From Mesorhabditis belari (lineage: Eukaryota; Nematoda; Chromadorea; Rhabditida; Rhabditidae): a stretch of 64,000 nucleotides of DNA. Each line of letters starts with the position of its first letter. Positions within the stretch are counted from its first letter, which is position 1. The notes below the pieces were generated by a model. The model ran no database searches. It saw nothing but the letters and a program-made list of their open reading frames with translations, and was not told where the DNA came from. A program made the translations under genes and the position numbers. Shown piece by piece: positions 19,600-29,680 of this stretch. The DNA is taken from NCBI GenBank assembly GCA_958450365.1, contig CAUEEP010000757.1, positions 863,501-927,500 on the forward strand. The letters run 5' to 3'.

Positions 19600-20170
19600 C
19601 TGAAAAATAAAAGTAATGTAAGTGAAAAAAATGAAATCCAGTAAGTAACTTGAGTTACATTTACATTTACAATACATTTACAATATGATGCAGAGTAGGG
19701 AAAATATGGCGAATCTGGGAATGAGCAAAAATCGATTTATTTCGATAGGAAACGATCCAGAATGGGTCAAAAAAAGACAAATTTAGGCGTCGCTCAACAA
19801 TTTTTAAGGAAAAGAAAACATTTTGTTGCGGCATTGCGCATTGGCATTGCAAAAAAACAAAGGACATTGAGATGCATATGTTTTTTATTTCTTAAACTTC
19901 TTGCAAAATAATCGCTCTCACAAAAACGATCTTCCTGCAAGCGAATTAAATAATAAATGACAACTGAAATGCTTAGAGAAGAACTGTTGCTTGAGTATCT
20001 TTAACTCCGTAATTTAATAAACTACGGTAAATTATCCATTATTTCGAATTTACACTTGCTTTAGTGACTGCTGTTGCAAAGTGTACAAAGTCGTCTAAAT
20101 GTCGTAGCCGATTTTGAATGAAATTTTTTGGCAAACCTTTCTAATCAAACAAACCTTTAATGTATAAGAT
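19600..20170. other. Upstream of the RING gene
   Basis: AT-rich; includes a GTCGTAGCCGATTTTGAATG repeat end near 20101 and a small CCGTAATTTAATAAACTACG hairpin near 20010. No gene seen. Confidence 0.4.
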
Positions 20171-20290
20171 TTGTTAGTTAACGAAACAATCTTTAAAAAT
20201 TGTTTTTTAACTTTGAGTTTTTAGTTGCCCGAAAAGCCAACGAGCTTCGATCACAACGAAGTCTGGGTTGCGGAATGGTGATGCGCAGGA
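20171..20290 (+). pseudogene. Inverted copy of RING-gene intron 1/exon 2
   Basis: TTTAACTTTGAGTTTTTAG followed by a frame reading FARKANELRSQRSLGCGMV repeats the acceptor and first part of exon 19312-19479, in opposite orientation and diverged at several bases. It stops after about 60 coding bases. A gene fragment, not functional. Confidence 0.85.
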
Positions 20291-21007
20291 TAAGTTCTGA
20301 CTCAAGTTAGCTTATTTGAATGAGCTGAAGTCAACTTCAAGGCTTAATTCGAGTTTCAGATTCTTTTTACCCAATGTGTCATTGCACCAAAAACGAGATC
20401 ACCTTGTGCAATGACATCTCCATTGATATTGGCCAAGTTCGAATCCAATCGGATACATTCCAAGGAGCCAATTCGGTTGATAGATATTGTGAATAAATGA
20501 CTGAATGAGAAGTGATACGAGAGCTTGTGAAAAAAGTTACAAATTTTTCAGGTATTTGTGGCTATTTTCGGCACTGTGATTTGCGTCCGTTTTCAGTGCC
20601 GAAAAGAATTAAAAAGTAGGCTATGGCGTTCGTGTGACTTTTTTTCGGCACTGTTAATATGTGCAAAAATTTTTGCATACTGAAGTTGCAAAAACTTCTT
20701 CCCTTTTAACCATGACAAAAACTTGTAGTTGCGCTAAACTGTTTTTTAAAAACACAAAAATTCTAGCTTTATAGAAAGTTTAAATGCAAAATTTAGGCCT
20801 TCAAACATGCCAGAAAATTTTGAAAATTTGCCAGAATACTGTAAATACTGTAATTGAACGCTATGCAAGTGTACAAGTTGCGTTTTAAATGTAAAAATTT
20901 TTATTTCTTCTTGAAAATTACTCGCATTTAGCCTCTTTTTAGCATACATTTTGTTGTTTTAATCTTTTCCTGCTTATTATATTATTATAAGTATTAATTT
21001 TATTTTT
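20291..21007. other. No gene seen
   Basis: Contains short near-repeats (TTTCGGCACTG near 20570 and 20643) but no exon or transposon ends that I can define. Confidence 0.35.
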
Positions 21008-21531
21008 TATTGGGTTGGGGAGAATGAGTCGGCGCCGAAGATCAAAAAAATTTCTAAAACTTCTAGCAGACTTCGTCAAATGATACGTGTTTGACATCAG
21101 TAGAAAAGTTAACTAATTCTCTACAAAATGACATTTAAAAGAAAACTCAAACATCGTCTCAGCTCAAGAAAAGGTCATCTTTCCACAAAAACTACAAACT
21201 GTCATCTAGAAAAAACAATTGGTGGGATCTTCCTGCAAATTTGGCAACTTATGTAATTGAATGTGCTCTATCTTTTTTATATAAACACCAAAGAAGGTTT
21301 ATGTGAAAGAAACTGTTCAAACGATGAGTCGGACTCTTTGCCATTTTGACTAGCTGTGTTTGGGAGTCCATAAGCTCCACGAAAGAAAAGCTTTGTGGAA
21401 TCGCTGAAAAGTCATTTTGTAGAGAAATAGTGGATCCTTTTGATGAAACCAAACGTATATTTAAAGAAGGCTTTATGTGTGCAAAAAGTGTCTTTCAAGT
21501 TTGGCGCCATTTCATTCTCCCCAACCCAATA
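21008..21531. repeat. Old imperfect inverted repeat
   Basis: TATTGGGTTGGGGAGAATGA with GGCGCC at 21009-21040 pairs with GGCGCCATTTCATTCTCCCC...ATAG at 21500-21532; CTCTACAAAATGAC at 21119 pairs with GTCATTTTGTAGAG at 21411. The arms are about 170 bases and worn. The loop reads NNWWDLPANLATYVIECALS (21212-21271), loosely like an F-box, but there is no gene structure around it. Confidence 0.6.
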
Positions 21532-21534
21532 GAT

Positions 21535-21790
21535 ATGAATCTTGATGGAATGGAGGAATTTCGGGCTCGTCGCGAACATGAGAAAAACGAGGAATTCTTC
21601 AGGGAAACGTATGATGAGCTCACCGAGCAAGATGCCAATGAAAACTCGGTCAACGCTGAACCTGAGGGATCTGAGCCACCTAAAAAGAAAAAGAGGAGAG
21701 CCATCGATATGAAGATGGCTGCTGCAAAGATGGCCAAGGATGTTTTTTTGCAAAGATGCAAGGCCAAGGATGCAAAGATGGCCAGGCCAA
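21535..21790 (+). pseudogene. N-terminal fragment of the pogo-like transposase
   Basis: Reads LDGMEEFRARREHEKNEEFF, PPKKKKRRAIDMKMA and AKMAKDVF. The minus-strand transposase at 45.6-45.85 kb has the same order (LDGFEEYWAHCKYEEHREFF, PPTKKKKKAIDMKTK). Only the region before the DNA-binding domain survives. Confidence 0.75.
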
Positions 21791-21994
21791 ATTTTTTTAT
21801 ATTTTTAAAAGCTTTAGCTCAAGCCGGCTGCTCGACCAGAACCTCCAGTGATTCTAAAGCACACGATGTTGATTCTACCAGCTGGTACTACCAAGGTTGG
21901 TTCTCTTTCGGACTCGGCAGCTCGGAGGCCAGAAACTTTTGTATGCTGTAAAACGCCAAAAATGTTTTGTTCTCAGATTGACGGTCCCTCGTGG

Positions 21995-24692
21995 ATGCCC
22001 ACCGACATCACCCCATTTGATCCGACTTTTTCCGAGGACTCTGTCCCAGGTGTTTCTTTCTTCTCATCTACAGTCTAACTAGTCACTAATGTGATTTTGT
22101 TTGTAGATCATCTTTTTTGAAAGCTGACAAAACGCTGAAATGAAATCAAAGGCTTAAAACTCGATGGCTTTAGCATTTCATCATTAGTGAGGGAACGGAA
22201 ACAATCTAAGCTCTCATTTTTGTTTTCAGAAGAAATCTTCCCTGTCGATATTCAACATTATCCCACCGATCATGACTACGAATTCGTGAACGACGACGAC
22301 GACGATTTAATCAGTGTTGAGGAAAAAGAAGGGATCAATCCAATCGAGAATCTCTTCAATGAGAATGTCTTGTTGGCTCAGGTGATAAACAACAACACTC
22401 AACTAAAGATATATTTCTAGAGTTTCCCGTTATTTGGTTATTTATTGGGAGCAGCAGACGGAGCAAAATGCGATGACCAAGTGGCGGTGATCGATCAATT
22501 CTGCACTCAACTTCAACAAGCCACCATCGATAGTGATCTTCTCACGTTTCAAGAGGAAAAGTACACTTTTTGTGAATCTGTTGATATAAATCTGTTGCCT
22601 GGAGCGAAACTCAAACGAGGCCTTCTTTGTCAAATTTCAGCATTCTTCAAGAGAATTTCCTAAAAGATGCACCTTCTCTTCTGAGAAACTCTTTCCACCA
22701 ATTGATGAGACAAATTATCACGCCAGTTGGAGAATTATCGCCAGTTGAACTATCGTTTCAAGTGAATCAGGTAGAAAGTTTGATTTTGAAGTGATCAAAT
22801 GCTTTACTTACCGTATTCTCTCTATTCTCCCTATTCCTCGTACGTACGTACGTACCAATAGAGGAAATAAGATAATCGGAATTTTTCAGGAAATCGTCAA
22901 ACCAATTCGCGCATGTGTATCGTATTTGGTGAAATTCTTGCAAAAAGGCACCAATTTTTTGGCGTTTGAAGAGGAGATGGGAAAAAAAACGATTGATAAT
23001 ATTCTCGAGGCGGGAAACATTTCCCTCCATTACACACCAATAGTATCTTTTAAGGGCAAAAGAAACCGGGTTTTTAGAGATGTGCCGAGAACACATTTTT
23101 TTCAAACCAGGCCAGATCCTGGTTCCAATCCTGGCTTTTTGGGCATAACCCTGATGATTAGGTTCCATAAAAATAACATTTTGAGCAAAACAACAGATAT
23201 CTTCTTCAGAATTTGACAACAATCCTCAAGGAAAAGGGCCGTTTTCTATATGATTGGTGTGAGCAACGAGTGAGTGAATGGGATCATGAACTTTACGTGA
23301 ACTTGTTTACAATTCACAAGAAGTCTTTCCAATTGACGGTTGGAATCATCGATTTCTTGAGATTGTTCAAGCTGTTTAGAATTTGATGAAATTGTTCCTG
23401 ATCGGAGCCAAATGTGAGGGAGATTTTGACGAGATTCGAGATTACATTGATGACTTCAAAATAATGAAAGGAATGATCGAAGAAATTGATGAAAAAGTGG
23501 AAGCATCAAAGAATCTTCGTTTCATTGAAGAAGTTTTAGTTTCGGTCAGACTTTGCCTACCTCGACTTTCTTCATCATCAAGTTCCTGAATTCGATCGCA
23601 ATGTTGCTGAGATTGACTTAGAGGAGTTATGCTATAAGTTGGGAAGTAAGAAATGGTGAGTGTATGCAACTGCTACAAATAGGGTATTTGAAAATATCAA
23701 CAGTCTTTGGAAAGATACCTCGAACCTATCAAATAAACATAATAGAGAATAACTTGGATGAGAGAAACGAAATTTGGCAAATTTCATCTAGAGAAAATTG
23801 AGTTTCTTTAAAAGTCCGATTTTTTGACAGCTCACGGAGAACTCGTCTCTGGGCTAACATTTTAATTCAAGGAGCGACACAGACGAGTGGATTAATCACT
23901 CGTCTCTGGGCTAACATTTTAATTCAAGGAGCGACACAGACGGGGTACACTCGTCTCTGGGCTAACATTTTAATTCAAGGAGCGACACAGACGAGTGGAT
24001 TAATCACTCGTCTCTGGGCTAACATTTTAATTCAAGGAGCGACACAGACGAGTGGATTAATCACTACTGGCTTCTCAGTTTCTCCGTTGACAATAATCAC
24101 TTTGATGTTGATCCCAAGTACACCCATGTGTGCGAATTACATCGAGAGACCGGCAGAATCTATGTGCTTCATCGACGAAGCTTTCATCTAGGTAAGAAAA
24201 GGGAGATTATGTGCAAATGCAGAATAAAGGATAACTGAAAGATTCTCTTAGCACAAGATCCTCCACACTTAAAGGCCACCTGGAATAATTGGCATGGAGA
24301 TGAAATGAAAACGGTTGATTTTGCTGTCAGAGATGAGTGAGATGAGCATGTGATCGAAGTCAAGACTGATTTTCTTTCAGATGCAACGGAATTGATGTGG
24401 TAAACATCACGCTAAAGCAACTAATTGATCAGTGTCACATAAAGGCTCGTTTGGGTGCCAAAGAGTGCAAGGTCGGTTAGATCGAGAGAGTTCTTAGAAG
24501 AAAGTTCTTTTTGTAAATGTTTTTGAAGCCAGCTCATCTCAGCAGTGACTCAAAGCCTCATTCAAAGGCTGACTATTTCAGACAGTGATCACCACCGGTC
24601 AAATGGACTTCTGTTCCTTTGGCGAACACCCAAATGCGGCCGGGCGAGTCATTCGAATGTTCAATCGAATAAGCATTTTTATCGGATTTTAG
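21995..24692 (+). CDS. Unrecognised 12-exon protein, about 488 residues
   Basis: Exons, each joining in phase: 21995-22049, 22230-22381, 22421-22593, 22641-22770, 22890-23042, 23210-23338, 23380-23496, 23540-23655, 24037-24191, 24252-24336, 24381-24471, 24582-24692. The start used is ATG in MPTDITPFDPTFSEDS; an upstream in-frame ATG at 21848 is possible. The N-terminus is acidic (FVNDDDDDLISVEEKEG). The middle is helical (QLMRQIITPVGELSPVELSF, EIVKPIRACVSYLVKFLQKG). The C-terminus has HVCELHRETGRIYVLHRRSF, WNNWHGDEMKTVDF and VITTGQMDFCSFGEH. If the last donor GTCGGT is not used, the protein ends at 24480 instead. No signal peptide or membrane segment. I cannot place it in a family. The exon at 24037 begins inside a 57-bp tandem repeat. 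Confidence 0.7.
23830..24066. repeat. Tandem amplification of an intron/exon junction
   Basis: Unit of 57 bases (one of 51), four copies: ACTCGTCTCTGGGCTAACAT, then TTTAATTCAAGGAGCGACAC, then AGACGAGTGGATTAATC. TTCAAG is the likely acceptor of the exon starting 24037, so each unit carries an acceptor plus the first codons. In one frame all units are open. Confidence 0.9.
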
Positions 24693-25332
24693 AAAATCAA
24701 CTTGTCATAAATGAACTTGTTAAACGTGTCACTTGTATTTGTGCATTAAGTGCGTCTAATTTTTGTTTCAATGAGGATGCGTATTTGAAAGTATTGACAT
24801 TGCACAACATCTAAAACTTCAAAGGGATTCTTTCGTTTTTTTAGTTTCACATTCAAATTCAATTCTTTCTTCTTTTGTTAAAATAAGCAAATGCGATACT
24901 GTTCGGCTTTTTTTTGACATCAAAGCTTTTGAAGCAAGCCAATTCACGAGCCGATTCATAAAGAAGAAAGTTCTTTTGTAAAGTTGAGCTCAACATTTTA
25001 CTTTTTCTGATTTATGAAATGAGTCTTATCTTTTTGAAGCTATAAAACGGAAATTTTAGTTCAAATTTGCACTGGAATGTGCTTTTTTGAACACGCTAAC
25101 CAATCAAACTCAGCCGAGAGAGTTTTTTGAGTCAAATTTCCCGTGATGGCGACTTTTTGAGTGCTAATTAAGACGATAAGCCTTACTACAAAGAAAAACA
25201 AAAAGAAATTTTGATTTTGGTTGTGTTTTTGAGCAAAAACATTTCTGTGGGAACCACCAAAAGCAACCGTAATCGTCGCCAGCGATGACTCATCGGGGAT
25301 TCCTCGCGTAAGCAAGACATTCACATTCCAAT
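24693..25332. other. Intergenic
   Basis: AT-rich. The plus-strand frame 24545-24814 reads through the end of the previous gene and is not separate. Nothing else recognised. Confidence 0.4.
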
Positions 25333-25395
25333 TTGCTTTCGTTTTCCCAAACAAAATTTACGATTTCTCCATCTACACTTCAACCTATTCCTCAA

Positions 25396-26262
25396 ATGCT
25401 TCAACCTATCTCGATCTTTGCATTTCCCAGTTTTCCCGGAGAGCTTCGAGAGAAAATCCTTCAAAAAGTCGATGTCAAAGCTTCTCTGAAGTTGCTCAAA
25501 GCCAGCAAAACGACAAGAAACTATATTTTGAAGAACTCGGTTTTTGGAAACGGCGTCCATTTGATCAAGATCAAATTCGATACTCTCGATCTCGAGGGGA
25601 ACCATCTTCGAGCCTGCTCGATAGAGTTTATCATCAAGAAGAACTCTGAAGACAGATCCTATTATTTTAACGTCAATCAGCAGTTATATACGGCTGATCC
25701 AAAGTTATTCAAAAATATAGGTGTGGTTCGAGTATTCCATATTGAGAATTCGTACGACTACTACAAAAGCAACGAAATGCCAAAAGAAAAGTTTCCGGAA
25801 ATCGCCGCACATTTCGCAAATCTGAAAGTTGTACGCGTCATGAAAGGGCTCGGTCTATTTTGTCCCCTAGTGCAACAAGTGATTTCCCTGTTTCCTTTTC
25901 AAATCCTCGACTTCATAAAGTTTAACTTCAAAGAATGCCGTGTTCAAGTCAAAACGATAACCGATTGGCTCTTCGAGCAAGGCAAAAATTGTCGTTTGTT
26001 TCTTCTGGTGAACTTGGATAAGGCAGAGGTTTTCTTTGAGGAGTTCCAAATGGAGAAAGATCCACAAAAACTTAGTGACATTTCGCGAGATCTGAAAGAA
26101 AAGGCAAAGCTGAACATTGAAAGCTTTACATGTTACAAGAGGAAACTGACGAATGAAGAGGTGGGCCAGATTATTTTGGCGACTGAGCGAGAGATCGAGT
26201 ATGATGACGACTATACGATCTCCTGTCGTGATGTGGACGGATGGTCGAATTGCAGTGATTGA
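25396..26262 (+). CDS. F-box protein, single exon
   Basis: An uninterrupted frame of 288 codons from ATG 25396, or 309 from ATG 25333 (the shorter start places the F-box near the N-terminus). The F-box is FPSFPGELREKILQKVDVKA followed by SLKLLKASKTTRN, with the usual proline, hydrophobic helix positions and L/C core. Such proteins bring substrates to SKP1-cullin ubiquitin ligases; worms have hundreds, often lineage-specific. The rest has patterned strands (IGVVRVFHIEN, LKVVRVMKGLGLF, CRLFLLVNLDKAEVFFEEF) of the kind seen in worm F-box-associated regions, but I could not match a named domain. It ends with an acidic tail and CSD before TGA. No introns, unlike its neighbours. Confidence 0.8.
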   Translation: MLQPISIFAFPSFPGELREKILQKVDVKASLKLLKASKTTRNYILKNSVFGNGVHLIKIKFDTLDLEGNHLRACSIEFIIKKNSEDRSYYFNVNQQLYTADPKLFKNIGVVRVFHIENSYDYYKSNEMPKEKFPEIAAHFANLKVVRVMKGLGLFCPLVQQVISLFPFQILDFIKFNFKECRVQVKTITDWLFEQGKNCRLFLLVNLDKAEVFFEEFQMEKDPQKLSDISRDLKEKAKLNIESFTCYKRKLTNEEVGQIILATEREIEYDDDYTISCRDVDGWSNCSD

Positions 26263-26984
26263 TTTCAATGTTGAAGACTATTTTTGGTGTTGTTGACTAA
26301 ATTGTTATGTCAAAACAAGGAACACTCAATGAAAACACTCCATATACAAACCAAAACCACCCTAACAAGCAGTTTAGTCGAGAAAGACTAGGGCTCGAAA
26401 AAAAGCGACAAATGTTTTTTTTTGATTGAATTGTAGGAAAAGTTGGGTTGTCAATTAGAAGAAACTGAACGCCGAACCTAGTTAGTGACCTAGTTAGTGA
26501 CTCTGTTATTGACTCCGTTAGTGGATTTGGCTTTAGATCACCAAACACATCAAAACCCACACAAAATCAGCGTTAACGGAGAGCTCAAGAACAAAAAAAT
26601 CATAGCCAGACAGATATAATAGCTGTGGACTTCTCTCGTTCTTAACTTTTATATCTTCTTTTTATTCGAAGTGCTGCATGGTTCACATATGTTTGCGTTT
26701 TGAACGAAAATTAAGTGAGAGAAAGGAAATCGATCGAAATCGAAAAGGGTCACTCATGATTCTTTCCCAAACAAACACTTTCTCCTCTTCGTTTTTTACA
26801 GGGTACGGCAGGATTATTGCAATATTATTTATTGAATTTAATAATTGGAAAGCTTCAAAATTTCACATGAGTTCTTTACTATTGCTTTTCAATGTTCTTG
26901 GAGTTTTAAGCCTTGATGCTAAACTTGAAGATTAATTGAAACGTATAACTTGCTAGATATTATCTAAAGTGATAAAAGCACGAA
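26263..26984. other. Intergenic with a solo Tc1-type end
   Basis: TACAGGGTACGGCAGGATTA at about 26799 resembles the Tc1 element end TACAGGGTGCGTCATAATTA but has no partner. A short GACCTAGTTAGTGA direct repeat lies near 26485. No supported gene. Confidence 0.45.
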
Positions 26985-27420
26985 AAAAGGTTAATTAACA
27001 CAAAAAAAAACAGTTCGAGAAATGTCTAACGGATTTGGTGGTTAACCCAGACTTCTTAAGGCGGGGATTTCCTATTCGGCATTGTTTGTCTAATGTCTAA
27101 TGTCTAAGCGTTCAAAAATTCCGAAAAACACTATTCTAGGGTCAATTTTTTTTCCGCTCTTTAAAGCTCAGTTTAAAATTGATTCGAAGGGTCTGCGATA
27201 GATAAAAATCGCTCTGAAATGCACACAAATTTTTACTCCTGATTCAAGCCATTAAAAATCGTCTCAAATTTTTGCATTCTTAAAAGTCTTATAGTGTATC
27301 TTGTAGAGCTAAAAGAGAGCTTTCAGAATCTCTATGGCAGATGCTTGTACGATGACAAGACAAAATGTTACAAGCCTCCAAAGAAGGGACACTTTTTTGG
27401 AGAGGTTATAATTTATAAAA
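26985..27420. repeat. Dispersed repeat, copy B
   Basis: Same block as 5655-6085, in the same orientation: GTCTAACGGATTTGGTGGTT, AAGGCGG, AAAATCGCTCTGAAA, AGTCTTATAGTGTATC. It is followed by a hairpin ACACAAAGTTTTTGCGGGG / CCCCGCAAAAACTTTGTGTT at about 27420-27462. Confidence 0.85.
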
Positions 27421-27636
27421 CACAAAGTTTTTGCGGGGTATCCCCCGCAAAAACTTTGTGTTGTTGAAGAGTAATCGGAAATAAATATTATAGATTTTAA
27501 AACAAACTTTTGCAACATATAATTTTGTTTTAAGGTTTCTGAGACTACCCTTGTAGTGACTGGCTTTAAGGCAGCTGACACTGGTTTAGAGTTAACACTT
27601 TAAGTAACGTTGAGTTGTATTTAAGTTTAGATTGTT

Positions 27637-27795
27637 TTATTCTTTATTCGATTGCTTTATTTGCCATTTCTTGATCGGTTCGCCCATGATGAGATCGGTC
27701 ATCAAGGTGGCCATCTCGAGGCTTTTTCGACCCGTTTCGATCGCTTGCATGAACTTCCAGCCACAAGTGTCGTTTTTGAATGGTTTCACCAGAAG
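27637..27795 (-). CDS. Orphan terminal exon, protein unknown
   Basis: After an acceptor ATTTCTAG the minus strand reads LLVKPFKNDTCGWKFMQAIE, TGRKSLEMATLMTD and LIMGEPIKKWQIKQSNKE, then TAA, with AATAAAAC just beyond. Codon use and helix pattern look genuinely coding. I found no matching upstream exon: the next sequence upstream is a TTACCGTAAACACTGTAATA transposon-like end at about 27829-27848, so this may be a gene remnant or captured exon. Confidence 0.5.
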   Translation of the reverse strand, partial: LLVKPFKNDTCGWKFMQAIETGRKSLEMATLMTDLIMGEPIKKWQIKQSNKE

Positions 27796-28070
27796 CTAGA
27801 AATATGTAGCTGAAAAGAACACTCACTATTACAGTGTTTACGGTAAGTAATCTATAAATGGAAAAATAGAAGAACCGGTCTTTTTTGGTCTACGGGACAA
27901 AACTATACTCCCCTCGCCAAAAAAAAACGAGTTTCGAAAAAACTATCAAGAACTAAAACTTTTGATTGTTATCTTTAGATTCAGAACATCAAAGAAACCA
28001 TGTTTTTGGAGGGGTTTGTTGATTAATTTGTATACAATTCTTAAATTCTTAATTTAAAGAACGGCTACAG

Positions 28071-28252
28071 TAGACATGGGTACGATCGGTCGTTCTTTGC
28101 GCTCCGACGTAAACTGAATCGATCTGGCACATTTTTCTTTCATTTTTCTCGCAGTAGCAGTTTGGTATCGCGAGAAAAATTGGGATTTCAGTGTGCCAGA
28201 TCAATTTAGTTTACGTCGGAACGCAAAGAACGCCCGACCGTACCCATGTCTA
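28071..28252. mobile_element. Small fold-back element
   Basis: TAGACATGGGTACGATCGGT, CGTTCTTTGCG, TCCGACGTAAACT is mirrored in AGTTTACGTCGGA, CGCAAAGAACG, GACCGTACCCATGTCTA. Arms about 75 bases. No coding content. Confidence 0.88.
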
Positions 28253-28369
28253 GGCTACAGCATATTTATAAGGATCATAGGGTCTTGGCTAGTTTGTATC
28301 GGATGAGCACGTATTTTAAAGGCTTTAAACTAGCGTAGTGTCTATTGATAAAAAGTCTGTAATATACCG

Positions 28370-28915
28370 TAAATCCTCTATTAGACCGGCACACATCCGC
28401 GCGAAATAAGGCGAAAAATGCGATCACCGTTAAATTTGCTCAGGATAAGTGCTATTCAATGCAAAAAAAATGCCCTGAATCCGAGTCTGAAAGAATTTTT
28501 AGAATCCGTCTGACAGATCTTTTCTAAATCGAAAAAAATCAAAAAAACCGCTATTTTTCCATATAAACGCCAAAATGGCTTCTCTTTTACAGGCCAGTTC
28601 TTGGCGAAAAAGAAATTTTGGTGAGTTTCACATACCAAACTTTATGCTCAAGGGTCTTGAGCACATTTTGACACCAAAAAGAGATCAATTGGATGCATCT
28701 GTGAAAAGTTGATGCCTTTTGAACGCAAAAGTAGCGTTTTTCAACTTTCTGTGCGCTAAAGCGTGGGTAACTACCGTAACCATTACAGAAATAAAAACAA
28801 AATAATAAAACAAACAAATGTGTTTTCATTTTCTTCACTTTTTTCTTCAAAATTTTGGCTCTTTTTTTATCGTTTACATAATTTTGATTACAACTAATGA
28901 TTTGTATTTTACAGG
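28370..28915. other. Intergenic with fold-back-family fragment
   Basis: TACCGTAAATCCTCTATTAG at 28376 leads into CGCGCGAAATAAGGCGAAAA and GAATCCGAGTCTGAAAGAAT, which resemble one arm of the 15941 element. The minus-strand frames here are not gene-like. Confidence 0.45.
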
Positions 28916-29366
28916 TAGAGAAATGCCTCAAATCAATACGAAACAGAAGACGGGGAAAGAAACTTATCGCATTAGGACGTCAGCAGAAAACGATCGAAAA
29001 GTTAAGAAGGAAAAAAATGGGAAAAGTTCGACTAGCCAAGGCTCTCAAGGAACAAAGGAAGCGATCAGCTCATGCTAGACAAGTGTTGCCTCTCCATATC
29101 GCCAACAATATTCGTAAACGATATTCTCAAAGAAACGTGTCTCCGAAGCATGGTTTGGCAGTCCTAGCGTCTATTTCTCCAATTCAAACGTTGGCACTTT
29201 TTGCTAAATCCAAAGTGACGAGAGATGCACACAGAGCATATGAAAAGGCCACAGGAATTTTTCCAAGTGATTATCGTCTACAAGAGTTAAAAAAGAGGTT
29301 TTGGTCTAACGTTGAATATGTGTTCTCTGGAGGGAATATCAAGTTAAAGAATGTGCTTCAAGCTCA
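28916..29366 (+). CDS. Truncated basic ORF, possibly transposon-derived
   Basis: After an acceptor-like ATTTTACAG the frame reads VEKCLKSIRNRRRGKKLIAL, KLRRKKMGKVRLAKAL, HIANNIRKRYSQRNVSPKHG, VLASISPIQTLALFAKSKV, RAYEKATGIFPSDYRLQELK and stays open to about 29366, where sequence copied from the RING gene begins and interrupts it. Strongly basic first half. It looks coding but I do not recognise it; the setting suggests a mobile-element protein. The true start and end are unknown. Confidence 0.45.
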
Positions 29367-29680
29367 AACTAAAAACTCAAAGTTAATAAACATTTTTAAA
29401 GATTATTTTGTTAGCTAACAAATGAAACATTAAACTTACATGGCTCCAGAGAACACAATTACAATTGAGCGATTGAATTGAGCGATTGAATTGAGCGATT
29501 GAGCGATTGAGCGATTGAGCGATTGAATTGAGCGATTGAGCATTGAGCGATTGAGCGATTGAATTGAGCGATTGAAAGGCCTTCATTTCCTGAAAAATAA
29601 AAGTAATGTAAGTGAGAAAAATGAAATCCAGTAAGTAACTTGAGTTAACGCCAATACATTTACAATATGATGCAGAGTAG
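29367..29680 (-). pseudogene. Copy of the RING-gene 5' end with repeat expansion
   Basis: Matches 19481-19696 in the same orientation, including intron 1, the exon 1 donor, TTCATTTCCTGAAAAATAAA and CAATATGATGCAGAGTAG. Within exon 1 the short motif GAGCGATTGAATT is expanded many times (about 29464-29575), which on the coding strand would lengthen the QSLN segment. The core CxxC is replaced, so it is not functional. Confidence 0.9.

Noticed and set aside
22767..23222. 151-codon minus-strand frame
   Set aside because: Antisense to well-supported exons of the 12-exon gene.
23830..24066. CRISPR-like or regulatory array
   Set aside because: Contiguous 57-base tandem copies of an intron/exon junction, with no spacers.
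26799..26830. Third Tc1 element
   Set aside because: Only one end-like string, with mismatches and no partner end nearby.
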